A stretch of DNA of 64,000 nt. It comes from Treponema_B putidum. GTDB lineage: Bacteria; Spirochaetota; Spirochaetia; Treponematales; Treponemataceae. Of the stretch, positions 26,025-35,257 are shown piece by piece. Position 1 is the stretch's first letter. Every line of letters starts with the position of its first letter. Position numbers and translations under genes: made by a program. The notes below the pieces were generated by a model. The model saw only the letters and a list, made by a program, of their open reading frames with translations. It searched no databases and was not told the origin of the DNA. The stretch lies in the NCBI RefSeq assembly GCF_007830595.1, contig NZ_VLLD01000005.1; one strand, 5' to 3'.

Positions 26025-27941
26025 TCACACATCCAGATTTGCATAGACGGCATTTTCTTCGATGAACTTTCGTCGGGGCTCGACTTCTTCGCCCATTAGG
26101 GTGCTGAAAATTCTGTCGGCTTCAACGGCATCGGGGAGGGTAACCCTCATCATTTTCCGTCTTGCAGGATCCATTGTTGTCTCCCAAAGCTGGGTTCCGT
26201 CCATTTCGCCCAAACCCTTGTACCGCTGAACGGCCGCATTGTTTCCGCGTCCTATTTGGTCCAAAACGGAATCTCTTTCATCATCATTGTAAACATACCA
26301 TTCTTTTTTATTGTGAGAAATTTTATAAAGAGGAGGCATGGCAAGGTACACATGGCCTTTTTCGATAACCTGAGGCATGTACCTAAAAAAGAAGGTTAAA
26401 AGAAGGGTTCGGATATGGGAGCCGTCAACATCGGCATCGGCCATTATTATAACCTTATGATAGCGTAATTTTTCTATATTAAAATCTTTTCCGATGCCGG
26501 TTCCGAGGGTCGCAATAATAGGCTGAAGCTTTTCGTTATTTACCACCTTGTCGAGACGGGTTTTTTCGACATTAAGCATTTTTCCCCAAAGGGGCAGGAT
26601 GGCCTGCGTCTTGCTGTCCCTTCCTTTTTTTGCAGAACCGCCCGCAGAGTCTCCCTCAACTATGTAAACTTCGCAAGATTCAGGATCCTTTAAAGAACAG
26701 TCTGCAAGTTTCCCCGGAAGGCCGAAACTGTCCAAACCGCTTTTCCGTCTGGTAGCTTCCTTTGCCTTTCTTGCAGCAATTCTGGCGGCGGCCTCTGCGA
26801 CGCATTTTTCCAAGACCTTTTCCACTTCGCTCGGGTTTTGCTCAAAAAATAAGGTGAGCTTTTCGTTTACAAATGAGTCAACTATACCTCGAACATCGCT
26901 GTTGCCCAACTTTGTTTTTGTTTGTCCTTCAAATTGAGGTTCGGGTACCTTGACGGAAACGATGGCGGTAAGACCTGCACGGACATCTTCGCCCGTAAGT
27001 TTTTCTTCCTTATCCATCTTTTTTACAAGTTTAGGATACTTCTTTAAAAAGTCGTTCATTACACGGGTGAGGGCTGTTTTAAAACCTTCAAGATGAGTTC
27101 CTCCTTCGCGGGTGTTTATATCGTTTACAAACGAAAGGAGGTTTTCGTTATATCCGTCATTGTATTGGATGGCAACCTCACAGAGAATATCGTTTTTTTC
27201 GCCTTCGATAAAAACGGGACTTTTCGGAAAAACTTGTTTTGATTCGTTTAAATAAGAAACAAACTGCGATATTCCGCCTCCAAAAGCGAAGGTAACCTCT
27301 TTTGGGGTAGAAAGGCGTTCATCCCTCATCGTAATGGAAATATGACTGTTTAAAAAGGCCAATTCCCTTAAGCGGGTTGCAAGCACTTCAAAATTGTATA
27401 CTGTAGTTTCGGTAAAGATGGAAGAATCTGCTGCCCACCTGATGACCGTACCGCTTTTTTCGGTTTCTCCTATTTTTTTTACGGGCTCAATAATGGAGCC
27501 TTTTTCGAACTTTGCATAATGCTCAAAGCCGTCCTTGTAAACCTTGGCTTCCATCCAGACGGAAAGAGCGTTTACAACCGAAACGCCTACACCGTGTAAA
27601 CCGCCTGAAACCTTGTAAGAACCCTTGTCAAACTTACCTCCGGCATGAAGGCGGGTTAAAACCAGCTCTAAGGCACTTATTTTTTCGGTGGGATGGATGT
27701 CTACGGGGATTCCTCGGCCGTTATCTTCTACACGGACAATATCGTTAGGCTCAAGCACTACCAAAATTTTATCGCAAAAACCGGCCATAGCCTCATCTAT
27801 ACAGTTATCTACAACCTCATAAACAAGATGATGAAGACCGTCCGGCCCTGTAGACCCTATATACATACCCGGCCTTTTTCTGACCGCTTCCAAGCCCTTT
27901 AAAACCGTAATATTATTTGCCGAATAATTTGATTTTGTCAT
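26025..27941 (-). CDS. gyrB: DNA gyrase subunit B
   Basis: 638 residues. GHKL ATPase domain (VYEVVDNCIDEAMAG, DNGRGIPVDIHP, SGGLHGVGVSVVNAL), transducer, and TOPRIM domain with EGDSAGGSAKKGRD (about residue 428) and MADADVDGSHIRTLLL (about 495), then RYKGLGEMDGTQLWETTMDP. GyrB supplies ATP-driven negative supercoiling with GyrA. The QAILPLWGKMLNVEK stretch (Leu-Trp in place of the usual Leu-Arg-Gly) deviates mildly from the common motif. It is divergent from dnaA across 108 bp. Confidence 0.96.
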   Translation of the reverse strand: MTKSNYSANNITVLKGLEAVRKRPGMYIGSTGPDGLHHLVYEVVDNCIDEAMAGFCDKILVVLEPNDIVRVEDNGRGIPVDIHPTEKISALELVLTRLHAGGKFDKGSYKVSGGLHGVGVSVVNALSVWMEAKVYKDGFEHYAKFEKGSIIEPVKKIGETEKSGTVIRWAADSSIFTETTVYNFEVLATRLRELAFLNSHISITMRDERLSTPKEVTFAFGGGISQFVSYLNESKQVFPKSPVFIEGEKNDILCEVAIQYNDGYNENLLSFVNDINTREGGTHLEGFKTALTRVMNDFLKKYPKLVKKMDKEEKLTGEDVRAGLTAIVSVKVPEPQFEGQTKTKLGNSDVRGIVDSFVNEKLTLFFEQNPSEVEKVLEKCVAEAAARIAARKAKEATRRKSGLDSFGLPGKLADCSLKDPESCEVYIVEGDSAGGSAKKGRDSKTQAILPLWGKMLNVEKTRLDKVVNNEKLQPIIATLGTGIGKDFNIEKLRYHKVIIMADADVDGSHIRTLLLTFFFRYMPQVIEKGHVYLAMPPLYKISHNKKEWYVYNDDERDSVLDQIGRGNNAAVQRYKGLGEMDGTQLWETTMDPARRKMMRVTLPDAVEADRIFSTLMGEEVEPRRKFIEENAVYANLDV

Positions 27942-28049
27942 TTTTTTCCCTTAAAAACTTATAAATTCCCATAAAATTTGACAATAAATGCCTTTTTTCA
28001 CTATATCATTATTGCAAAAAAAAGTAAAGAAGTAGTATAATGGGCTTCT
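27942..28049. other. gyrB-dnaA divergent intergenic region, candidate part of oriC
   Basis: 108 bp, very AT-rich, between divergent gyrB and dnaA, with gene orientation reversing around it. No canonical TTATCCACA box was found by eye here or in 29457-29604, so the exact origin may lie elsewhere nearby or use divergent boxes. It also holds the dnaA promoter. Confidence 0.35.
27978..28007 (+). promoter_or_regulatory. Sigma-70-type promoter for dnaA
   Basis: TTGACA (27978-27983), 18-bp spacer, TATATC (28002-28007), about 43 bp upstream of the dnaA ATG. A second TATAAT at 28036-28041 is very close to the start codon. Confidence 0.55.
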
Positions 28050-29456
28050 ATGAGTGAATGGGATTATAAGATTTTTTGGGATGAGGCCGTCAATCAGTTT
28101 AAAGAAGAGCTGTCCTTTCCGGTATTTTCAATGTGGTTTATACCTGCAAAATATGAAAAATCGACGGAAAATTCGGTAGTTTTAACCGTACCGTCTCAGT
28201 TTTTTAGAGATCAACTCGTTACAAAGCACAAAAAAGCTATAGAAAAGAAACTTTTTGAACTGTCCGGTAAAAAATTGTCCATAGAATTTAATATCAATAA
28301 AGAAAATACTGCAAATCACGATGAAACGGAAGAAAATGCAGCTGTTTCCGGTCCCATATCAACCGAAAAAGAAACAAAAAAAAGGCAAAAGCCGGCCAAA
28401 ACTGAGGATAATGGGAGAGGACAGCATCCGGACCTAAAAGCTGAATATAGTTTTGATGATTTTGTTGTCGGGCCGAACAACTCCTTTGCCGTAAATGCGG
28501 GGATTGCAGTTTCAACAAATCCCGGAACGGCTTATAATCCGATGTTGATTTATGGAGGCGTAGGTTTGGGAAAAACCCATCTTATGCAGGCAATCGGAAA
28601 TAAAATATGGAATAATACGAATTTAAAAGTTATCTATGTAACGGCAGAAAATTTTACAAATGAATTTGTTGAGTGTATTAAAAAAGGAAAGATGTCCTCA
28701 TTTAAAAATAAATACCGAAATGCCGACGTTCTTCTTATAGATGACATTCACTTTTTTCAGGGAAAGGTAGAAACTCAAGAAGAACTTTTTCATACATTTA
28801 ATGAACTCTACGAAAAAAATAAGCAAATCGTGTTCACATGCGACCGTCCGCCTTCAGAGCTTAAAAATCTTTCACAGCGTTTAAAATCCAGATTTGAGAG
28901 GGGATTAAATGTTGACCTTCAGACACCTTCTTATGAAGTCCGCTATGCGATTCTTTTAAAGAAAATGGAAAAGCACAGTATAAAAATTCCTAATGAAGTT
29001 ATCAACATGGTTGCAAAAAATATTTCTTCAAATGTCCGTGACTTGGAAGCGGCCTTAACAAAACTCATAGCCTATAAGGAGCTTACAAAAAAAACAATGG
29101 ACGAGGCTACGGCAAAGAACGTTTTACGGGATATTTTCGGATCTACCCGCCAAAGGAATGTTACTATCGATCTTATTCAAAAAACCGTTGCCGATTATTT
29201 TAGTATTTCAATTTCAGACATTAAAGGCAAAAAGCGCACCAAGAGCTTTTCTTTCCCGCGTCAAATCGCCATGTTCCTTTGCAGGGAAATGACGGAGTGT
29301 TCTACAACCGAACTGGGTAATGACTTCGGAGGCCGCGATCATACTACTATTTTGCATGGCTGTAACAAGATTGAAGAACAAATTACTGCTGACCCCAGCA
29401 TCGAAAAAGTTATTCACGAGCTTATGAATACTATAAAAGAAAATACGAATAAATAA
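28050..29456 (+). CDS. dnaA: Chromosomal replication initiator DnaA
   Basis: 468 residues. Domain I N-terminus (WDEAVNQFKEELSFPVFSMW), a polar linker (about 95-125, Lys/Glu-rich), AAA+ domain with Walker A GGVGLGKTHLM (about 168), Walker B LLIDDIHFF (about 228), and C-terminal domain IV with the DnaA-box-binding signature GGRDHTTILHGCNKI (about 427). It opens the origin. No clear Shine-Dalgarno sequence precedes the ATG; the promoter lies in the gyrB-dnaA gap. Confidence 0.97.
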   Translation: MSEWDYKIFWDEAVNQFKEELSFPVFSMWFIPAKYEKSTENSVVLTVPSQFFRDQLVTKHKKAIEKKLFELSGKKLSIEFNINKENTANHDETEENAAVSGPISTEKETKKRQKPAKTEDNGRGQHPDLKAEYSFDDFVVGPNNSFAVNAGIAVSTNPGTAYNPMLIYGGVGLGKTHLMQAIGNKIWNNTNLKVIYVTAENFTNEFVECIKKGKMSSFKNKYRNADVLLIDDIHFFQGKVETQEELFHTFNELYEKNKQIVFTCDRPPSELKNLSQRLKSRFERGLNVDLQTPSYEVRYAILLKKMEKHSIKIPNEVINMVAKNISSNVRDLEAALTKLIAYKELTKKTMDEATAKNVLRDIFGSTRQRNVTIDLIQKTVADYFSISISDIKGKKRTKSFSFPRQIAMFLCREMTECSTTELGNDFGGRDHTTILHGCNKIEEQITADPSIEKVIHELMNTIKENTNK

Positions 29457-29604
29457 TTTATGAGATAAGAAACTTTTTTGTTGTAGATATTCTTTATTAT
29501 AAAAATTATACTCTTTAATCGAAATATAAATTTGATTCCCTATCGACTTTTTCTTATCTTTTATGTATTATAGTAAAATAGGATAGACAATATTAGGAGA
29601 ATGT

Positions 29605-31596
29605 ATGAGTAAAAATAACGACGATAAAAACCAAAACGATCCGTTTAACTTTTTTAACTTCGGGCCGGATTCCGATGGAGATGATAAAAAAACTCCCAAG
29701 AAGCCGTTTTTTTCTTTATGGCTTTTAGCGCCGCTTTTAGTTATAATTTTTATCTTAATTAACCAAGTAATGATTCTCAACAGTTCCGCCTTAATTCCGT
29801 TTTCGGAATTTAAGGATAGGATTACTTCAGGGCAAATAAAAAAAGTTGTTTTAGGTCCCGTTTATTTTACAGGTTATACCAGTGTGCAAGATGATACTTC
29901 TTCAAACACTTCTTTATTTTCATTTTTGTCGGTGCAAAAAAATACTAATGAATATACGACTGTCGGGATATATACTTCGGAATTTTTACAGCTTTTGGAT
30001 GAACATCATGTGGTTTATCATATAAAGCCCAAGGAAAGAAGTTATATTGTTGAGCTTCTTTTACAGTGGGTACTTCCCTTCCTTTTGATATTCCTTGTTT
30101 GGCGTGCCATTATGAGGAGGATGACGAAGGGAATGGGCGGTTTAGGAGGAAGTATTTTTTCTCCAGGGCAAGCCAGAAGTGCGGCAATAGACGAGGGAAA
30201 GGTTGAAACCCGTTTTAAGGATGTTGCAGGTGTCGATGAGGCTAAAGAAGAATTAATGGAAGTTGTTGACTTCTTAAAATATCCTCAAAAATATACCGAG
30301 ATAGGCGGAAAAATTCCGCGAGGTGTTCTTTTGGTAGGCCCTCCCGGAACGGGAAAAACTCTTCTTGCAAGGGCTGTTGCAGGTGAAGCAGGAGTTCCTT
30401 TCTTTAGAATAAGCGGTTCCGACTTTGTTGAAATGTTTGTCGGCGTGGGAGCTTCCCGCGTGCGTGACCTATTCAGACAGGCCCGTGAAAAAGCCCCGTG
30501 TATTATCTTTATAGATGAATTGGATGCTATAGGAAAGTCCCGTCATAATTCTTATAGTTCAAATGATGAAAGAGAACAAACCTTGAACCAGCTTTTAGTT
30601 GAAATGGACGGTTTTGATAATAAGACGGGCTTGATTCTTTTGGCTGCTACCAACCGCCCGGATGTCTTGGATCCGGCCTTGTTAAGACCCGGCCGCTTTG
30701 ACCGGCAGGTCGTAGTTGACCGCCCCGATGTTAAGGGAAGAGAACAGATTCTCAAGCTCCATGCAGAAAGTGTTAAGCTGGATGCTTCAGCCGATTTGGC
30801 TGCGATAGCCCGTATTACGGCGGGATGTTCCGGTGCTGACCTTGCAAATATTATAAATGAGGCAGCTCTTTTAGCCGTCCGAGGCAAAAGAAAGACCGTA
30901 ATTATGACGGATTTGGATGAGGCTGTTGAAAAGGCAATGATAGGCTTGCAGAAAAAGTCCCGCGTAATCCGCGAAGAAGAAAGAAGGGTAATAGCTTATC
31001 ATGAAACAGGTCATGCCATCGTGGGCAGTTTTACCGATGGAGCCGATAAGGTACATAAGGTAACTATCGTTCCCCGCGGAACCTCAACCTTAGGTTATAC
31101 CTTCCATATTCCCGAAGACGATAAGCACATTGTTACAGAAAAACAACTTTTAGCCGAGATAGATGTTCTTTTAGGCGGCCGTGCCGCTGAACAGGTAAAG
31201 TTCAATATGGTTTCTACCGGAGCGGCGAATGATTTAACCCGAGCTACCGATATTGCCCGAAGCCTTATAACCGATTACGGTATGAGCTCTAAATTTAAAA
31301 ACGTAGCCTTGAGCAAGCGTGGTGCCGGATATCTTGGCGATAATGAACCTAGAATGGTGCGTGAATATGCCGAAACAACTCAGCAATACATTGATGAAGA
31401 AATAGCAAAAATAATCAATACACGCTATGAAGGTGTTGTGAAAATGCTGAATGAAAAAAAGCATCTTTTAGAAAAAATTGCTACAACTCTTTTAGAAAAA
31501 GAAACTATCGAAAACGAAGAATTTGATGCTATAATCGCAGAAGAAAAGGCTCCTAAACTTTTTGAAAAAGAGAATGAAGAGACGGCAGTATCCTAA
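29605..31596 (+). CDS. ftsH: ATP-dependent zinc metalloprotease FtsH
   Basis: 663 residues. Cytoplasmic acidic N-terminus, two membrane helices (about 38-58 and 145-165) flanking a periplasmic loop, AAA domain with Walker A GPPGTGKTLLA (about 245), IIFIDELDAIGKSR, SRH region and protease zinc motif HETGH (about 465). FtsH degrades misfolded membrane proteins and some regulators. The ATG at 29605 is in frame, with AGGAG at 29595. Upstream 29457-29604 is AT-rich and without a recognisable gene. Confidence 0.97.
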   Translation: MSKNNDDKNQNDPFNFFNFGPDSDGDDKKTPKKPFFSLWLLAPLLVIIFILINQVMILNSSALIPFSEFKDRITSGQIKKVVLGPVYFTGYTSVQDDTSSNTSLFSFLSVQKNTNEYTTVGIYTSEFLQLLDEHHVVYHIKPKERSYIVELLLQWVLPFLLIFLVWRAIMRRMTKGMGGLGGSIFSPGQARSAAIDEGKVETRFKDVAGVDEAKEELMEVVDFLKYPQKYTEIGGKIPRGVLLVGPPGTGKTLLARAVAGEAGVPFFRISGSDFVEMFVGVGASRVRDLFRQAREKAPCIIFIDELDAIGKSRHNSYSSNDEREQTLNQLLVEMDGFDNKTGLILLAATNRPDVLDPALLRPGRFDRQVVVDRPDVKGREQILKLHAESVKLDASADLAAIARITAGCSGADLANIINEAALLAVRGKRKTVIMTDLDEAVEKAMIGLQKKSRVIREEERRVIAYHETGHAIVGSFTDGADKVHKVTIVPRGTSTLGYTFHIPEDDKHIVTEKQLLAEIDVLLGGRAAEQVKFNMVSTGAANDLTRATDIARSLITDYGMSSKFKNVALSKRGAGYLGDNEPRMVREYAETTQQYIDEEIAKIINTRYEGVVKMLNEKKHLLEKIATTLLEKETIENEEFDAIIAEEKAPKLFEKENEETAVS

Positions 31597-31611
31597 AAAG
31601 CAGCTCGAGCT

Positions 31612-32058
31612 ATGAATATACGTCTTATGCATTTGTCCGACTACGAAGCCGTGTACGGTTTATGGATATCTTGTGCGGGTATGGGACTTAACAATTTTGA
31701 CGATTCAAAAGAGGGGATTGCCGCATTTTTAAAACGCAATCCGGAAACTTGTTTTGTTGCCGAAAGCGAAAACCCGAAAGAAATTGCGGGCGTTATATTG
31801 GCGGGAAACGACGGACGGAGGGGCTATATCTATCATACCGCCGTTCATCCGAATTACCGTAAGCGAGGGATCGGCTCCCGTTTGGTTGCCTCTGCACTGG
31901 ACGCTTTAAAAAAGCTCGGCATACATAAGGCTGCTCTGGTTGTATTTGAAAAAAACAAAGACGGAAACGCTTTTTGGGAACAGCAGGGCTTTTCCGTTCG
32001 GGACGATTTGGTATACCGCAACAAAGCTCTTTCGGCAATAAAAAGAATAGATACTTAA
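31612..32058 (+). CDS. GNAT-family N-acetyltransferase
   Basis: 148 residues with the acetyl-CoA motif YRKRGIGSRLVASALDALKK (about 83-102) preceded by RRGYIYHTAVHP. N-terminal MNIRLMHLSDYEAVYGLWIS is a typical GNAT start. The substrate is unknown. It follows ftsH by 15 bp and is followed by a strong terminator, so it probably shares the ftsH transcript. Confidence 0.88.
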   Translation: MNIRLMHLSDYEAVYGLWISCAGMGLNNFDDSKEGIAAFLKRNPETCFVAESENPKEIAGVILAGNDGRRGYIYHTAVHPNYRKRGIGSRLVASALDALKKLGIHKAALVVFEKNKDGNAFWEQQGFSVRDDLVYRNKALSAIKRIDT

Positions 32059-32095
32059 GCCTGTCTAAAAACTGAAGTTTTTGTACAGGCTTTTG
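32057..32095 (+). terminator. Terminator after ftsH-GNAT
   Basis: Nested stems AAGCCTGT/ACAGGCTT and AAAAAC/GTTTTT with a TGAA loop, ending in TTTT, starting at the GNAT stop codon. Confidence 0.85.
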
Positions 32096-32147
32096 AGGTT
32101 GTTATCCTTTGTATTTAAAAATTTTTGAGAGATAAAAAACATCCGTA

Positions 32148-32176
32148 TTGTAAATATAATAAAAAAATGGTAAAAT
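32148..32176 (+). promoter_or_regulatory. Promoter of the metal-ATPase operon
   Basis: TTGTAA (32148-32153), 17-bp spacer, TAAAAT (32171-32176), 35 bp before the start of the 72-residue gene. No metal-operator palindrome was seen. Confidence 0.45.
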
Positions 32177-32211
32177 ACGCCCTACAAAGATAGGATTATT
32201 GGAGGTATGAT

Positions 32212-32430
32212 ATGACCAAATGGGGAGCTTTTGCACTCGGTGTTGCTGCAGGAGGAGCCGCGGTTCTCTTAGCCAAAAATGCCGGTTTTAAAAAGGCTTG
32301 TGCTAAAGTAGTAGGAGCAGGCCTAAAATTAAAAGAAGATGCCGCCGCCTTTGTCGAAACGGTAAAAGAAGACGCTCAGGATATAGTGGCGGAAGCTGCA
32401 TATAACAAAGAAGCTGCAGAAGCAAAATAG
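32212..32430 (+). CDS. Small Ala/Gly-rich membrane protein, PacL-like partner of the P-type ATPase
   Basis: 72 residues. A short membrane helix rich in Gly and Ala (WGAFALGVAAGGAAVLLAKN, residues 4-23, glycine-zipper-like) is followed by an Ala/Lys/Glu amphipathic helix (KLKEDAAAFVETVKEDAQDI). GGAGG precedes the ATG. It lies 19 bp upstream of a P1B-type ATPase. Mycobacterial PacL (DUF1490) proteins have the same size, layout and position and act as chaperones for CtpC-type metal pumps; DUF6110 is another possible label. Unlike PacL, no His/Asp metal tail is visible. Confidence 0.6.
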   Translation: MTKWGAFALGVAAGGAAVLLAKNAGFKKACAKVVGAGLKLKEDAAAFVETVKEDAQDIVAEAAYNKEAAEAK

Positions 32431-32449
32431 ATTTACCTATAAAATCTTT

Positions 32450-34540
32450 ATGAATTTTTATATTGCTCACCGCCTTCCGGGACGTTTGCGTTTAAGATAT
32501 AAACGGAAAGGCTTAAGCCGTAAACAAGCCGTTCTTGTAGAGACCCTTGTGTCTTTGCAAGAAGGCATAAGGTCTATAAGTGTAAATCCCGTTTCGGGAA
32601 GCATCTTACTTGAATACTCTGGGATAAGTGAAGACGAGGCTCTTTCGTACATCAAGGCTTTAAATTCCGCCTATCTTGAAAATGAAGAACTATTGTCAAG
32701 CGTCGAAGAACCTGTTGTAACGGAGAGCTTGGCGGTTTCTCTGATAAGCCTGCTTGCGGAATTCTTTATCCGAAGGCTATTACCTCTTCCCGTCCGCAGA
32801 ATATTGGCTCTCTATACGATTATGCCCCGTGTAAAAGGCGGAATAAGAGCTTTAGCAGGCGGAAGACCCTTTTGTGCCGAAACCTTGGATGCGGCCGCGC
32901 TTTCTCTTTCTTATGGTACGGGAGATTTAAACACTGCCGGTAACATCGCAATGATGCTTGAAATGGGCGAAATATTGGAAGAATATACCAGACGGAAGTC
33001 TTATGAAAATTTAGCCCTCAGTTTTTTAAACACAAAAGAAACGGTTCACGTCCTAAGGAACGGAAACGAAACGGAAATATCCGCTAATCTTCTTCAAGCA
33101 GGCGATACGGTTATTCTTAGAATAGGTTCGGTTATTCCCGCAGACGGAACGGTTGTTTCAGGGGAGGCTTCCGTCAATCAGGCTTCGATGACGGGGGAAG
33201 GGCTTCCCATTCACAAGATACCGGGCGATACCGTCTTTGCTTCAACCATTGTTGAAGAAGGAGAAATCCGTGTCTGTGTAAAGGCTTGCGGCAGGGAAAC
33301 GCGGGTCAGCAAGATAGCCGATATGATAGACCGCTCGCAATCGCTTAAGGCGGCTTCGCAGATAAAATCTGAGCGGACGGCGGACAAACTGGTGTTTTAT
33401 AATTTTTTACTCGCAGGCTTAACCTATGCCTTTACCCGTAACTTTGCAAAGTCCGCCTCGACCCTTCTTGTCGACTATTCTTGTGCAATGAAGTTATCTG
33501 CCCCCGTCTGCGTGCTTTCAGCTATGAAAAACTGCGCCGAGCACGGCATTACCGTAAAGGGCGGCAAGTTTTTGGAAGACTTTGCCCGTGCGGACACAAT
33601 CGTGTTCGATAAGACGGGAACACTGACGGAATCCCAGCCCTCGGTTAAAAAGATAATCACCTTCGGCAGCCGAGCCGAAAGAAACATATTGAAAATAGCA
33701 GCCTGTCTTGAAGAGCATTTTCCGCATTCGCTTGCACGGGCCGTTGTGCGGGAGGCCGAAAAGAGGGGCATTAAACACCGGGAAGAACATACAAAGGTTT
33801 CTTACATTTTAGCCCATGGCCTTGCTTCTACCCTAAAAGGGGATGAGCTGAGGATAGGAAGCGCTCATTTTATATTCGATGATGAGGGCATTCCCAAAAC
33901 GGAAGAAGCCGAAAAAGCTATTAAAGATTTGTCGAAAAGCGGCTGTTCTCAGTTATATTTATCGATAGGAAAAGAACTTGCCGGTATCATTGCGATAGAA
34001 GATCCTGTACGCCCCGAGGCAAAAGAAGTTGTTTCAGAACTTCACAAACTGGGAATAAAAAACATAATTATGCTTACAGGGGACGGCCCCCAAACCGCCC
34101 GCAGCATAGCTGAAAGGACGGGGATTGACCGCTATTATGCGCAGGCCCTGCCTGACACAAAGGCCGATTTTATAAAGACATTGAAAAAAGAAGGAAAAAC
34201 CGTTGTAATGATAGGCGACGGGATAAATGATTCTCCTGCCCTTTCGGAAGCGGATGTGGGCATTGCAATGGGGCAGGCCTCTTCGATAGCGGGAGAAACG
34301 GCCGACATTCTTCTGCCCGATGATGGGCTAAGAGCCTTACCCATTTTAAGGCGTATAGCAACAGGCTTAATCAAAAGAATCAAGTCAAACAATGGGGCTA
34401 TTATAGGCATTAACTCAGCCCTTATTGCAGGGGAACTTGCAGGCTCCATTCCTCCGGCTACGGCCGCTTTTATTCATAACGGATCGACGGTTGCCATAGG
34501 TATGTCTGCAATGAGAAGCTACGAGCCGCCTCTTTCATAA
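32450..34540 (+). CDS. P1B-type heavy-metal-translocating ATPase
   Basis: 696 residues. N-terminal HMA_2-like domain (residues ~1-65, IAHRLPGRLRLRYKRKG) without a CxxC metal motif, membrane helices, A-domain motif SMTGEGLPIHK (about 245), a TM6-type segment DYSCAMKLSAPVCVLSAMK in place of the classic CPC, phosphorylation motif DKTGTLTE (about 387) and hinge GDGINDSPAL (about 588). The final domain is truncated compared with copper pumps. It resembles CtpC-like pumps; the metal (Mn, Zn or other) cannot be set from the sequence. It forms one operon with its small neighbours. Confidence 0.92.
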   Translation: MNFYIAHRLPGRLRLRYKRKGLSRKQAVLVETLVSLQEGIRSISVNPVSGSILLEYSGISEDEALSYIKALNSAYLENEELLSSVEEPVVTESLAVSLISLLAEFFIRRLLPLPVRRILALYTIMPRVKGGIRALAGGRPFCAETLDAAALSLSYGTGDLNTAGNIAMMLEMGEILEEYTRRKSYENLALSFLNTKETVHVLRNGNETEISANLLQAGDTVILRIGSVIPADGTVVSGEASVNQASMTGEGLPIHKIPGDTVFASTIVEEGEIRVCVKACGRETRVSKIADMIDRSQSLKAASQIKSERTADKLVFYNFLLAGLTYAFTRNFAKSASTLLVDYSCAMKLSAPVCVLSAMKNCAEHGITVKGGKFLEDFARADTIVFDKTGTLTESQPSVKKIITFGSRAERNILKIAACLEEHFPHSLARAVVREAEKRGIKHREEHTKVSYILAHGLASTLKGDELRIGSAHFIFDDEGIPKTEEAEKAIKDLSKSGCSQLYLSIGKELAGIIAIEDPVRPEAKEVVSELHKLGIKNIIMLTGDGPQTARSIAERTGIDRYYAQALPDTKADFIKTLKKEGKTVVMIGDGINDSPALSEADVGIAMGQASSIAGETADILLPDDGLRALPILRRIATGLIKRIKSNNGAIIGINSALIAGELAGSIPPATAAFIHNGSTVAIGMSAMRSYEPPLS

Positions 34541-34561
34541 AAGCTTTTATTGGAGAAAGTA

Positions 34562-34876
34562 ATGACTGTTTCAAGTTTTTTTCCCGGGCATATAAGGCTG
34601 CGGGGCGAGCTTATAAAAGATGACGATATTTTTAAAGCCTTTGAAAAGGCGGCTTCTTCTCATAAGGCTGTCCGCAAAATTGAAAGGAATGCGAGGATAG
34701 GAAGTCTTTGCATAGAGTATGATGCAGATGCCCTGCCTTTATCAAAGTTTGAAATCTTTAGAGAAGATTTACCCGAGCTAAAAAAACTTTCCGATGCTTA
34801 TATTTTGGGCAAGGTAGAAAAGGAAGCACTTATCAAAAAAATCGCCGAGCTTTGGGAAAAGTTAAACACCGTATGA
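34562..34876 (+). CDS. Stand-alone HMA_2-like domain protein of the metal-ATPase operon
   Basis: 104 residues from the ATG at 34562 (GGAG 6 bases upstream; an earlier in-frame TTG at 34550 is less likely). The first 70 residues (FFPGHIRLRGELIKDDDIF, then AVRKIERNARIGSLCIEYD) resemble the N-terminal domain of the adjacent ATPase (LPGRLRLRY; ISVNPVSGSILLEY), followed by an amphipathic helical tail. It is probably a soluble regulatory or metal-handling partner of the pump. Confidence 0.65.
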   Translation: MTVSSFFPGHIRLRGELIKDDDIFKAFEKAASSHKAVRKIERNARIGSLCIEYDADALPLSKFEIFREDLPELKKLSDAYILGKVEKEALIKKIAELWEKLNTV

Positions 34877-34914
34877 AAAGCACTTTTATGAAAAGCAACT
34901 TTTAGGAAAAGCCG

Positions 34915-34943
34915 TTGATGTTTTTTATATTTTGGAGTATAAT
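34915..34943 (+). promoter_or_regulatory. Promoter before the poly-C frame and OLD gene
   Basis: TTGATG (34915-34920), 17-bp spacer and a perfect TATAAT (34938-34943). The next ATG (34951) is 7 bases downstream, so a message could be leaderless there, or carry a ~300-nt leader to the OLD gene. Confidence 0.55.
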
Positions 34944-34950
34944 AGTAGGT

Positions 34951-35242
34951 ATGAAAGAAAAATCTTATCTAGGCTTAAAATTCAATTTTTCTCATTATAA
35001 TTTTTTGTGTGCCGATTATGTGCCGAAAAATGTTAGCCTAAGCTACCCCCCCCCCATTTTCTCTATTAGGTAAAATATCTCTAATCAAAGCTAGTAATAC
35101 TTATTTTTCTCATATAGGTCAATTCTTTTTTGAAAATAAACCGTTAAAGAATATATACCATTATATTCTATTTGATTTCACAAAGACAGTTTGTGTTTTT
35201 ACTTCTTATTTATCAAAGCTAAAATATCTTAATTTAATATAA
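34951..35242 (+). pseudogene. Candidate phase-variable ORF interrupted by a C10 tract
   Basis: From the ATG at 34951 the frame runs 34 codons into ten consecutive C (35046-35055), then stops at 35071. If the tract were 9 C (or 12), the frame would continue with no stop to TAA at 35240-35242, giving about 96 residues that end 15 bp before the OLD-family start. The product would be aromatic-rich, with no recognised family. It fits slipped-strand phase variation in the OFF state; a decayed gene or a chance open frame in AT-rich DNA are alternatives. Confidence 0.45.
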
Positions 35243-35257
35243 AAGGAAATTTATTTT

